A DNA stretch of 64,000 nt, taken from the NCBI RefSeq assembly GCF_902506555.1, contig NZ_LR732707.1, positions 582,001 to 646,000 on the forward strand, written 5' to 3'. Shown one piece after another: positions 55,965 through 64,000 of this stretch. Each line of letters opens with the position of its first letter. Position 1 is the first letter of the stretch. Both the position numbers and the translations under genes were made by a program. The notes under the pieces were generated by a model. The model had not been told where the DNA came from. It was given only the letters and a program-made list of their open reading frames with translations, and made no database searches. Source of the stretch: Sphingorhabdus sp. 109. GTDB taxonomy: Bacteria > Pseudomonadota > Alphaproteobacteria > Sphingomonadales > Sphingomonadaceae.

Positions 55965-56858
55965 ATGAGCAAGCAACAGATCAGGGATATTATCGAAAAT
56001 CGTGTCCGGGACGACGGCATGGTCGAATCCGGCATTTCCGGGGTGAAACTCTTTCGCGCGACCGAGGCGATACCCTGCGCCCCTGTAGTTTATGAGCCTT
56101 GTGTCATAGCCATTGTCAGCGGGTCCAAAGAGGCCGCACTGGACGGCAGGCGGCTCATCTATGACGATAGCCGCTATCTGTGTTGTCCGATGTCGATGCC
56201 GGTGGAGGCAGGGACCCCCCGTGCAACGCCGGACAATCCGCTTTATGGCGCCTATATCTCGCTCGATCCGCGGATGATGACCGAGCTGGCGGTGGAAATG
56301 GAGAATGCAGAACCTGTCAGGCCAGCGGCAACCGGCGGGCGGGAGGCGCCGGCGATCGGGCTGGCAAGATGGGATGACGACTTTATGGGTTCGCTGCTGC
56401 GGCTCCTGCAGCTGGGGCATAGCGAAGTGGACATTGCCGTGCTTGGAAAGTCCCGTTTGCGCGAGCTATATTTCGCTGTGCTGAAAGGCGAAGCCGGATA
56501 TTCTGCAAGGCAAGCGTTCGGCGTCGGCAACGCCATCGCGCGTTCGATCGCGCATGTCTCTTCCCAGCTCAGCGAACCAATATCCGTCGAGGATCTGGCA
56601 ACCCGTGCCGGCATGAGTCGCGCGGTATTCCATCGCAAGTTCAAGTCCGCGACGACCATGTCTCCCGTCCAGTTCGTGAAATCGATGCGCCTCAACAATG
56701 CTGCGTTGAAAATTGCGGCCGGCATGCCGGTCAGCCAGGCAGCAATGGAGGTTGGGTATGTCAGTTCGTCTCAGTTCAGCCGGGAATTCAAGCGCTTGTA
56801 CGGCGAATCGCCGCGGCAATGGAGTGAAGGGGAAATTGCTCTCGCAAAAGCAATTTGA
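55965..56858 (+). CDS. AraC family transcriptional regulator
   Basis: A 297-residue protein. The N-terminal part (KLFRATEAIPCAPVVYEPCV and IAIVSGSKEAALDGR) matches the AraC_N ligand-binding module. The C-terminal HTH pair is EPISVEDLATRAGMSRAVFH with RKFKSATTMSPVQFVKSMRL, then VSQAAMEVGYVSSSQFSREF with KRLYGESPRQW. I chose the ATG at 55965; an upstream in-frame Met at 55929 is possible. It probably regulates the divergent SDR gene. Confidence 0.88.
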   Translation: MSKQQIRDIIENRVRDDGMVESGISGVKLFRATEAIPCAPVVYEPCVIAIVSGSKEAALDGRRLIYDDSRYLCCPMSMPVEAGTPRATPDNPLYGAYISLDPRMMTELAVEMENAEPVRPAATGGREAPAIGLARWDDDFMGSLLRLLQLGHSEVDIAVLGKSRLRELYFAVLKGEAGYSARQAFGVGNAIARSIAHVSSQLSEPISVEDLATRAGMSRAVFHRKFKSATTMSPVQFVKSMRLNNAALKIAAGMPVSQAAMEVGYVSSSQFSREFKRLYGESPRQWSEGEIALAKAI

Positions 56859-56946
56859 CGATTTCCCCGCCTTTCCGGACGGAAACCGGATGACCGGAGG
56901 GACCGGCTGGCCAGGATACCGCTTCAGTTACCGACGGTCTGGTTGA

Positions 56947-58488
56947 TCATTGCCCGAAACCGACATCCTGCGCTCGTCTCACCGCCTCTTTTGCGGCAGC
57001 CAGCAATGCGCCGGCCTTGGCCCGGCATTCGGCCAGTTCATAGTCCGGATCGCTGTCCGCGACGATCCCGGCGCCCGCCTGCACGTGCAGCGTGCCGTCT
57101 TTCACAATCCCGGTGCGCAGGACGATACAGCTGTCCATGCTGCCATCGGGCGAGAAATAGCCGACGCCGCCGGCATAGGCGCCGCGGGTTTCGGGTTCGA
57201 GTTCGGCGATGATCTGGCAGGCGCGGACTTTCGGTGCGCCGCTGACCGTGCCGGCGGGGAAGCCGGCGAACAGGGCGTCGAGCGCATCCTTGTCCGGGGC
57301 CAGTTCGCCAACGACGTTGGAGACGATATGCATGACATGGCTGTAAAATTCGACCGTATAGCTGTCGGTGACCTCGACGCTGTGCGCGCTCGCTACCCGG
57401 CCGACATCGTTGCGACCGAGATCGAGCAGCATCAGGTGTTCGGCTCTTTCCTTCGGATCGGCCAGCAGGCTTTCCCGGTTTGCCTTGTCTTCGGCAGCAT
57501 TGGCACCGCGCGGACGGGTGCCGGCAATCGGGCGAATGGTTACTTCGCCATCGCGCGCGCGGACCAGGATTTCCGGGCTGGAACCGGTGAGGGCAAAGCC
57601 GGGCAGGTCGAGAAAGAACAGGAAGGGCGAGGGGTTGATTCGGCGTAATGCGCGATAGAGTTCAATGGGTGGCAGCGTGAATGGCGTGGTGAACCGCTGC
57701 GCCAGCACCACCTGAAAGATATCACCGGCCTCGATATAATCTTTGGCGCGTAACACCATCTCGCCATATTTTTCGGCCGGGACCTGGGGGATGAATTCCG
57801 GTTCGCCGGGATTGAGCCCCGCCTTCGGAGTGCCAGACAAGCGTCCTTCGGCAAGTTCGGGAGGAACGGGTCTGGAGAGGCCCCGCTGAGCTTCATCCAG
57901 CCGGTTTTCCGCCGCGATGATTTTTGCATCGCCATTCCCGTCGGTCTCCGGCCACACCGGTGCCACCAGAAACAGCTCGTCGGCCAGCCGGTCGAAAATC
58001 AGGATCACGGTCGGCCGGACGAACAGCATGTCGGGGAGGTATAGCTCGGACTGCGGCGCGCGGGGGAGCTTCTCGACCAGACCGATGGTTTCATAGCCGA
58101 AATAGCCGACCAGACAGGCGAGGGCACGCGGCAATTCTTCCGGCACGTCCATCCGGCAGGCCTTTACCAGAGTGCGCAGGGCGGAGAGACTGTCGCCGCT
58201 TTCCGGAGCAAAAGCTTCGCGGTCCTGCAGCCATATCGGATTGATAGCGGCTTGCTCGCCATCGGCACGAAACACCAGATCGGGGGCGAGGCCAATCATG
58301 CTATGACGCCCTCGGGTCTCGCCGCCTTCCACCGATTCCAGCAGATAATCGCCGCGGCCTTCTTCCATCAGCTTCAGGGCGGCGGACACCGGCGTCTCGG
58401 TGTCTGCCACCTGTCGCCGCCAGATCAGCGCCGGCTTGCCGTTATCCAGCGCCGCGCGCGCCGCGTCCGTTCCGAAACTGCCCGTCAT
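56947..58488 (-). CDS. trpE: Anthranilate synthase component I
   Basis: A 513-residue chorismate-using enzyme that makes anthranilate with TrpG ammonia. Landmarks: HSMIGLAPDLVFRADGEQ near the N-terminus, DIFQVVLAQRFTTPFTLPPI, NPSPFLFFLDLPGFALTGSS, IRPIAGTRPRGANAAEDKAN, MLLDLGRNDVGRVASAHSVE, and SGAPKVRACQIIAELEPETR. It lies 6 nt after ppiD on the same strand. The pabB alternative cannot be excluded without phylogeny, but length and context favour TrpE. Confidence 0.94.
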   Translation of the reverse strand: MTGSFGTDAARAALDNGKPALIWRRQVADTETPVSAALKLMEEGRGDYLLESVEGGETRGRHSMIGLAPDLVFRADGEQAAINPIWLQDREAFAPESGDSLSALRTLVKACRMDVPEELPRALACLVGYFGYETIGLVEKLPRAPQSELYLPDMLFVRPTVILIFDRLADELFLVAPVWPETDGNGDAKIIAAENRLDEAQRGLSRPVPPELAEGRLSGTPKAGLNPGEPEFIPQVPAEKYGEMVLRAKDYIEAGDIFQVVLAQRFTTPFTLPPIELYRALRRINPSPFLFFLDLPGFALTGSSPEILVRARDGEVTIRPIAGTRPRGANAAEDKANRESLLADPKERAEHLMLLDLGRNDVGRVASAHSVEVTDSYTVEFYSHVMHIVSNVVGELAPDKDALDALFAGFPAGTVSGAPKVRACQIIAELEPETRGAYAGGVGYFSPDGSMDSCIVLRTGIVKDGTLHVQAGAGIVADSDPDYELAECRAKAGALLAAAKEAVRRAQDVGFGQ

Positions 58489-58494
58489 CCAGGG

Positions 58495-60438
58495 TCAGTT
58501 TCCGCCGAGCAGCTGCTGTTTCAGCGCGGTCAGCGTATCCTCGTTGCGCTCGACGCCGACATCCGCCTTCATCGCGTTGATAAATTGCGCGGTATATTCG
58601 TTACCGAACACCTGTTTGAACTGGGCCCTCGTCGCAGTCAGCAAATCTTCCCGTTTCGAGGCATCACCGCGATTAAGCTTGTCGAGCACGACCACATACC
58701 ATCCCTGGTCGCGCGGTGCTGCCAGCGATTTCGCAGTGCCCTGCGCCATGCTGAACATCAGGCTGAGCGGCGCGGGGACCTGTCCCTGCTGGCTCTGCCG
58801 GGCAAGTTCGGCCCGGGTGGCGCTGATCTTCTGGACATTGGGCAATTTTACTCCGGCATCCGCAACCGCTTTCGACAGGGATGTGCCGCTGCTGACCGCC
58901 TTGGCGATCTTGTCCGCAACCGCCTTTGCCTTTTTCGCACCCTGATCCAGCATATAGTCGCGGGTTACGAGTTGCTCGATCTGTGCCAGCGGTGGCGGGG
59001 CGGATTCAGTGATTTCCGAAACATCGATGGCAGCATATTTCTCGCCGGGAACGATTTCGACAATCTGCGGATCGCTGTCTTCATCGACGGCGAAGGCCAC
59101 CGGCAAAATCCGCTGCATCTCGGGGATTGGCTTGTAATTCTGGTCATTGGGATTTTGACCATTGGCGAGGAGCGGCGGCGTGGATTCGATCTTGAGTTCT
59201 TCCGCCTTGGCAATATCGCCCAGCGTTGCACCGTCGGCAAATTCGTCTTCCAGACGGACGGTCAATTCCGCGATCGCTTCTTCGATCTTCTCGCGCGTCA
59301 GTTCGGTGACGATTTCAGCGCGGACCTGATCCAGCGAGCGAGCCGGGATTTGCTTGATATTCCGAACCTTGACGATGTGCCAGCCGAGCGCGCTTTGCGC
59401 CGGCCCGGCAATCGCACCTGAGCTGGCCGAAAAGGCGGCATTGGCTACGGCTTGCGACGCGCTTTCGGCAAAGTCGGCCTTGTTGACCGGTCCCACAGAC
59501 GACGCAGAAAGGCCAACCGACTGGGCGGCCTGCTCGATCGTGGTGCCAGCCTTGATCTTGTCGGCAAGTGCCTTGGCAGCGGCCTCGGTTGGCAGGATGA
59601 CCTGATCCAGAGTGCGGGTCTCGCTGGCCGAATAGCGGGCGTTGTTCAGCTTGTAATAGCCGGCGATTTCCTTTTCGCTCGGCTTGATCTTGTCATTGAA
59701 CCGCGATTTTTCAAACAGTGCATAGCGGATCGTCCGCCGTTCGGGGATGGTGTAACGGGACGCGTTCTTGGCATAAAAGGCTTCGACGGCGGCCTTCGCC
59801 GGTTTGCTGTTTTCGATGAAGGCAACCGAAGGGACGGTTGCGATCTGCCCTTCACGCGATTCCAGCAGCAATGAGGCATAAGGCGTGACAAGCTTTTGCG
59901 GTACCGCCGCGCCGAAACCGGCTGTGGTCAACAGCTGGTCGGCCATCAGGTTGCGGGTAAAATCGTCACGCAACTGGGTTTCGTTAATGCCCTGCTGCTG
60001 CAGGGCGCGGCGGAAATTTTCCTCGCTGAACTGGCCGTCGGCACCCTGGAAAGTGGGGATGCCGGCGATCTCTCCATCGACCAGACGCTTGCCTGCGGCC
60101 ATGCCATATTTGGAGCCAAAATCGGCAATGGCGAAGCTGTTGATCAGCCGTTCGAGAACATCGTCAAAACCGCCACCATTGATGAAGGTCTTGAGGTCCA
60201 GACCGGTATTCTCGCGCTGTTCGCCGCGGAAGGCATTGTTGACCGACTGGCCGAGTTCCGCGCTGGTTAACGCGCTGTCGCCAATCTTGGCGGCCGTACC
60301 CGATCCGGTCACTCCGCCGAATGTGCCGCTGCTCGACACGTCGGCCGTGGCAAAGGCAATGGCGATCAAACCGACGAAACAGAAGGTCAGAAAAAGGCCC
60401 AGTTTCGAAGAAAAAATACGGCGGAAAAAACTGATCAT
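58495..60438 (-). CDS. ppiD: Membrane-anchored peptidyl-prolyl isomerase (PpiD/SurA-N type)
   Basis: A 647-residue periplasmic chaperone with one N-terminal membrane anchor (KLGLFLTFCFVGLIAIAFAT). The SurA-type N-terminal helices follow (LERLINSFAIADFGSKYGMA). A parvulin domain appears around residues 290-360 (DQVILPTEAAAKALADKI, AIAGPAQSALGWHIVKVRNI). A second parvulin-like part lies near the C-terminus (LMFSMAQGTAKSLAAPRDQG WYVV region). Residues of the catalytic site are only partly conserved, as usual for PpiD. It is divergent from tpiA and is followed by trpE. Confidence 0.88.
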   Translation of the reverse strand: MISFFRRIFSSKLGLFLTFCFVGLIAIAFATADVSSSGTFGGVTGSGTAAKIGDSALTSAELGQSVNNAFRGEQRENTGLDLKTFINGGGFDDVLERLINSFAIADFGSKYGMAAGKRLVDGEIAGIPTFQGADGQFSEENFRRALQQQGINETQLRDDFTRNLMADQLLTTAGFGAAVPQKLVTPYASLLLESREGQIATVPSVAFIENSKPAKAAVEAFYAKNASRYTIPERRTIRYALFEKSRFNDKIKPSEKEIAGYYKLNNARYSASETRTLDQVILPTEAAAKALADKIKAGTTIEQAAQSVGLSASSVGPVNKADFAESASQAVANAAFSASSGAIAGPAQSALGWHIVKVRNIKQIPARSLDQVRAEIVTELTREKIEEAIAELTVRLEDEFADGATLGDIAKAEELKIESTPPLLANGQNPNDQNYKPIPEMQRILPVAFAVDEDSDPQIVEIVPGEKYAAIDVSEITESAPPPLAQIEQLVTRDYMLDQGAKKAKAVADKIAKAVSSGTSLSKAVADAGVKLPNVQKISATRAELARQSQQGQVPAPLSLMFSMAQGTAKSLAAPRDQGWYVVVLDKLNRGDASKREDLLTATRAQFKQVFGNEYTAQFINAMKADVGVERNEDTLTALKQQLLGGN

Positions 60439-60591
60439 GAAGGAAATGTTCCATTGCGCGAGGTGGATTTGGGCCTGCTTTAGGCGGCTTGGCTTTGCGG
60501 TTCAAGCAAAAGACTGCGGAAGGAAATTGGCAAGCGGGAGGATATTTGTTAGCGGGCGCAGATTGGAAAAACGGAAAAGGCTAAGGGTATT

Positions 60592-61338
60592 ATGGCAAAC
60601 CGCAAATATATTGTCGGCAACTGGAAAATGAACGGGCTGCGCGCGCAGCTGTCGGATATCGCCGCGATTGCCGCGATTGCCGCCAATAATGAAGGCGCCG
60701 ATGTCGGAATCTGTCCTCCTGCCACACTGATCGCCGCAGCGGCCGAGGCCAATCCCGGCTTTGCCATCGGTGCGCAGGATTGCCATTTTGCCGAAAGCGG
60801 CGCGCATACCGGATGTCTATCCGCTGCAATGCTCAAGGAAGCGGGCGCAACCTATTCGATTCTCGGCCACAGCGAGCGCCGCGCCGACCAGCAGGAAGGC
60901 GACGCCGAGGTGAAAGCCAAAGCCGAAGCGGTCCATGCGACCGACATGGGGGCGATTATCTGCGTCGGCGAGACCGAAGAGGAACGCGATGCCGGTCAAG
61001 CGATTGAAATCGTCACCATCCAGCTCGCCCGATCCTTTCCCTCTGGGGCCAGCGCCGACTGGCTGACCATCGCCTATGAACCGGTATGGGCAATCGGCAC
61101 CGGCCGCGTCCCCGCCGCCAGCGATGTCGAGGAAATGCACGCCGCAATCCGGGTGAAGCTTGGAGAATTGATGGGGCAGGGCAGTGACGATGTGCGCATT
61201 CTCTACGGCGGTTCGATGAACGGCGGCAATGCGGCAGAATTGCTGGCGATTCCCAATGTCGATGGCGGGCTGGTTGGCGGTGCGAGCCTGACGGCAGCCA
61301 AATTCGGGCCGATTATCGAAGCGGCGGCGTCGAGCTGA
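60592..61338 (+). CDS. tpiA: Triosephosphate isomerase
   Basis: A 248-residue TIM barrel that interconverts DHAP and G3P. Landmarks: KYIVGNWKMNGLRAQL with the catalytic Lys, IGAQDCHFAESGAHTGCLSA, the His in SILGHSERRADQQEGD, the Glu in TIAYEPVWAIGTGRVPAASD, and RILYGGSMNGGNAAELLA. It starts plus-strand transcription after the divergent ppiD; the 257-nt gap to secG has no ORF I can support. Confidence 0.96.
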   Translation: MANRKYIVGNWKMNGLRAQLSDIAAIAAIAANNEGADVGICPPATLIAAAAEANPGFAIGAQDCHFAESGAHTGCLSAAMLKEAGATYSILGHSERRADQQEGDAEVKAKAEAVHATDMGAIICVGETEEERDAGQAIEIVTIQLARSFPSGASADWLTIAYEPVWAIGTGRVPAASDVEEMHAAIRVKLGELMGQGSDDVRILYGGSMNGGNAAELLAIPNVDGGLVGGASLTAAKFGPIIEAAASS

Positions 61339-61596
61339 CAGGCACGCCGGACGCAAGGCAAATGTTGCGGCCGCGAGGGGACGGGCTGTCCAATGTGCCG
61401 GCCAGTGTGCCGGATCGGTAGTTTTTTCTTTCGCCTACGCTTTCCCGCAGCGTGCAAGTCCCCGCTTCTTTTGCCGGTATTTTGCAAGACTCTGGCGACG
61501 ACAAGGGGAGTGGATCATTGCTTGAACTCCGGCGGGGCAATCGCTATGTGCGCTGCACGTCGGAGCGCATGCTCGTTAAATTAGTTCGGAAAACCC

Positions 61597-61989
61597 ATGT
61601 TTCTTTTTGTCACCGTCCTTCAAGCCATTGTCGCCGCCATGCTGGTGGGCGTCATTTTGATGCAGAAATCCGAAGGCGGCGGATTAGGTGTGGGTGGCTC
61701 GCCATCGGGCATGATGTCGGCGCGCGGCGCGGCGGATTTGCTGACGCGAACGACGTCCATTCTGGCGGTATTATTTGTCGCATTGTCGATCACCCTTGCG
61801 GTTATGGCGGCTGCGGAAGGCAAGATTGAAACGATCGACCAGAGTCTGCAGCGCGATACGGCACCAATATCTGCACCGGCTGACGATGTGCCTCTGGTCG
61901 GTGACGATCCATTGGCCGCAGCGGCTGCCGCTGCGGCAGAAGAAGCGCCGGCGGACAGCCCCGACGGGGCCGTCCCGCTCGACCAATAA
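61597..61989 (+). CDS. secG: Preprotein translocase subunit SecG
   Basis: A 130-residue protein. The first helix is LFVTVLQAIVAAMLVGVILM, followed by QKSEGGGLGVGGSPSGMMSA, the SecG signature loop, and the second helix TTSILAVLFVALSITLAVMA. The C-terminal ~55 residues are acidic and Ala/Pro-rich, longer than in E. coli but common in sphingomonads. It assists SecYEG. pyrG follows 176 nt downstream. Confidence 0.93.
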   Translation: MFLFVTVLQAIVAAMLVGVILMQKSEGGGLGVGGSPSGMMSARGAADLLTRTTSILAVLFVALSITLAVMAAAEGKIETIDQSLQRDTAPISAPADDVPLVGDDPLAAAAAAAAEEAPADSPDGAVPLDQ

Positions 61990-62165
61990 GACTTTCCAGC
62001 AGCATCTTCACTCCTGTTTTCGCGAAGATCGCGACCTTTGGTCGTGCGCGCGGAACATGGCCGCTCACCCAGCAAATGATGAACGCTGTCAAATAATATT
62101 TATTTCGCTTTTCCGGATTCGCGGGATTGCCATTTGGGCCTAACAGGCCTTAAGCCTCTCCTCCC

Positions 62166-63797
62166 ATGGCGCGATATATTTTCATTACCGGCGGTGTGGT
62201 TTCCTCTCTTGGCAAAGGTCTGATGGCGGCGAGCCTCGGTGCTCTGTTGCAGGCTCGCGGATATTCCGTGCGAATCCGGAAACTTGACCCCTATCTCAAC
62301 GTTGATCCGGGCACGATGTCGCCTTATCAGCACGGCGAAGTCTATGTTACCGACGACGGGGCGGAAACCGACCTTGATCTCGGCCATTACGAGCGCTTTA
62401 CCGGCGTTCCGTCGCTGCAATCCGACAATGTGACTTCGGGCCGAATCTATCAGTCGATCATCACCAAGGAGCGACGTGGCGATTATCTCGGCGCAACCGT
62501 CCAGGTCATTCCGCATGTCACCGATGCGATCCAGGCCTTTGCCGAAGACAAGCTCGACGGTATCGACTTCGTCCTTTGCGAAATTGGCGGAACCGTGGGC
62601 GATATCGAAAGTCTGCCGTTTATCGAAGCGATTCGGCAGTTGCGCAACAAGGTCGGCCGGGACAATGCGATTTCGGTACATGTCACTCTCGTGCCCTATA
62701 TTGCCGCAGCTGGTGAACTGAAAACAAAGCCAACCCAGCATAGCGTCCGGGAATTGACCTCGCTGGGCATCCAGCCGGACATCCTGCTCTGCCGTTGCGA
62801 ACATCCGCTGCCCGATTCCGAACGGGCAAAAATCGCCCAGTTCTGCAACGTCCGCAAGGAATCCGTGATCCCGGCGTTGGATGCCAGCAATATCTATAAT
62901 GTGCCGTTGCAATATCATCAGGAAGGTCTGGACAGAGAGGTGCTGCGCGCCTTCTCGATCGACGATGCGCCGGAACCGGACCTGTCGCGGTGGAATGACG
63001 TAATGGAGCGGATCGAGCATCCGGAAGGTGAAGTCATCGTCGGCGTGGTCGGCAAATATGTCGGCCTGCAGGATGCTTATAAATCGCTACAGGAAGCATT
63101 GTTTCACGGCGGTCTCGCCAATCGGGTTAAAGTGCAGGTCCGCTGGCTTGATGCGGAACTGTTTGAAAATGAAGAAGACCTTGCTTCCAAACTGGAGCCG
63201 CTTCACGCGATTCTGGTGCCCGGCGGTTTTGGCGAACGGGGCAGCGAGGGGAAGATCGGTTCGGTCAAATTCGCTCGCGAAAACGATATCCCGTTTTTCG
63301 GCATCTGTCTGGGCATGCAAATGGCGTGCGTCGAAGCGGCTCGCAATCTGGCCGGCATAGCCAGTGCATCGACCACCGAATTTGGCGAAACCGATGAACC
63401 GGTGGTCGGCCTGATCACCGAGTGGATGACCGAAGAAGGCCTGCAGAAGCGCGAGGCCGGCGGAGATCTGGGCGGTACCATGCGCCTGGGCGCCTATGAC
63501 GCGGTGCTGCAGCAGGGATCGAAAATCAGCGAAATTTATGGCAGCCGCGAAATCAGCGAACGTCATCGCCATCGCTATGAGGTGAACAAGGGCTATGTCG
63601 AGCGGCTGCAACAAACCGGTCTGATGTTCTCAGGAATGTCACCCGATGGCGAGCTTCCCGAAACAGTCGAACGGCCCGATCACAGCTGGTTTGTCGGCGT
63701 ACAGTTCCATCCGGAACTGAAGAGCAAGCCTTTTGATCCGCATCCGCTATTTGCTTCCTTCATAGCCGCAGCGTTGCAGCAAAGCCGTCTCGTTTAG
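62166..63797 (+). CDS. pyrG: CTP synthase
   Basis: A 543-residue amidotransferase that converts UTP to CTP. The synthase domain has [40 protein letters not shown] and [20 protein letters not shown]. The GATase domain has [20 protein letters not shown], the Cys in [20 protein letters not shown], and the His/Glu in [20 protein letters not shown]. Length and order are standard. Confidence 0.97.
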   Translation: MARYIFITGGVVSSLGKGLMAASLGALLQARGYSVRIRKLDPYLNVDPGTMSPYQHGEVYVTDDGAETDLDLGHYERFTGVPSLQSDNVTSGRIYQSIITKERRGDYLGATVQVIPHVTDAIQAFAEDKLDGIDFVLCEIGGTVGDIESLPFIEAIRQLRNKVGRDNAISVHVTLVPYIAAAGELKTKPTQHSVRELTSLGIQPDILLCRCEHPLPDSERAKIAQFCNVRKESVIPALDASNIYNVPLQYHQEGLDREVLRAFSIDDAPEPDLSRWNDVMERIEHPEGEVIVGVVGKYVGLQDAYKSLQEALFHGGLANRVKVQVRWLDAELFENEEDLASKLEPLHAILVPGGFGERGSEGKIGSVKFARENDIPFFGICLGMQMACVEAARNLAGIASASTTEFGETDEPVVGLITEWMTEEGLQKREAGGDLGGTMRLGAYDAVLQQGSKISEIYGSREISERHRHRYEVNKGYVERLQQTGLMFSGMSPDGELPETVERPDHSWFVGVQFHPELKSKPFDPHPLFASFIAAALQQSRLV

Positions 63798-63864
63798 GGA
63801 CGCCAAGCTATAGTTTTGGCTAGATTCCGGTACATGTCGAATTTGTCCAATATATTTTACGAGA

Positions 63865-63880
63865 TGTGACTATTGTCACA
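63865..63880 (+). promoter_or_regulatory. CRP-like palindromic operator
   Basis: TGTGACTATTGTCACA matches the CRP consensus TGTGA-N6-TCACA exactly in both half-sites. It lies 56 nt upstream of the GTG at 63937, in the gap after pyrG. Confidence 0.6.
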
Positions 63881-63936
63881 ATTATGCGGCATAAAGAAGT
63901 TAGTGGAAACTTCGAATTAGGCCGGGGGCGGGTGCA

Positions 63937-64000
63937 GTGAAAGTCGAAGAATTAGCAGATCTTTTGGCTGAACACAGCCTATTTGCTGACTGCGACGACG
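63937..64000 (+). CDS. Start of an unidentified gene (possibly Crp/Fnr family)
   Basis: From GTG at 63937 the frame reads MKVEELADLLAEHSLFADCD and is cut by the window end after 21 codons. GGGGGCGGGTG precedes it. The LLAEHSLF start resembles the cap of Crp/Fnr-type regulators, where a short amphipathic helix precedes the cyclic-nucleotide domain. A CRP-like site lies just upstream. The evidence is thin. Confidence 0.45.
   Translation, partial: MKVEELADLLAEHSLFADCDD

Overview
The window looks like a chromosomal segment of a sphingomonad (Alphaproteobacteria; a Sphingopyxis, Sphingorhabdus or Parasphingorhabdus-like organism, by inference). The reasons are the alphaproteobacterial SOS box GTTC-N7-GTTC at lexA, the alphaproteobacteria-restricted families DUF2842, DUF1467 and DUF2336, the zapA-6S RNA-fthC order, and the lexA/moeA/moaC/trpCDG neighbourhood. 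Most of it is core metabolism with dense, co-directional genes. Many starts overlap the previous stop by 1-4 nt, and GTG or TTG starts are common.

Layout. 1-3.5 kb (minus): four consecutive secreted DUF11/Ig-like proteins, the last cut by the window edge. 3.8-5.5 kb: tRNA-Asp, then (minus) a small gene, zapA, 6S RNA, fthC and DUF2842. 5.7-11.6 kb (plus): transketolase, GAPDH, PGK, class I aldolase and ThiE. 12-13.5 kb: efp and an inositol-monophosphatase-like gene. 13.6-30.3 kb: the complete nuoA-N operon for complex I, continuing into birA, coaX, rnj and a DUF1467 gene. 33.7-40.8 kb: a block of membrane and signalling genes (a giant coiled-coil protein, an Hpt-like protein without its histidine, a membrane protein with a transferase-like N-terminus, DUF2336, and a histidine-kinase-like protein without its H-box histidine). 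40.8-46.5 kb: gltA, gltX, comEC and lexA. 46.6-48.8 kb: an IS1595-type insertion sequence with three unknown passenger genes, inserted against the lexA promoter, followed by about 1.5 kb of gene-poor accessory DNA. 50.3-60.4 kb (minus): moeA, moaC, trpC, trpD, trpG, then (after a PHA-family gene and an AraC/SDR pair) trpE and ppiD. 60.6-64 kb (plus): tpiA, secG, pyrG and the start of a gene behind a CRP-like operator.

How the genes work together. The glycolytic/pentose-phosphate block and tpiA supply central carbon flux, gltA feeds the TCA cycle, and complex I oxidises the NADH. The trp genes encode anthranilate synthesis through indole-glycerol phosphate and are interleaved with molybdopterin genes through 4-nt overlaps.

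The most unusual material is as follows. (i) The nuo operon has been invaded by three copies of one palindromic repeat whose right end supplies the Shine-Dalgarno of the next gene. It also holds a 30-residue membrane ORF and two paralogous secreted proteins. (ii) The IS1595-like element carries three antisense passenger ORFs, has an 8-bp target duplication, and abuts the lexA -35 box. (iii) Two histidine-signalling proteins lack the phospho-accepting His, and two genes of this block share a 12-nt upstream element. (iv) There is a DUF11 surface-protein operon. (v) birA appears to start at CTG.
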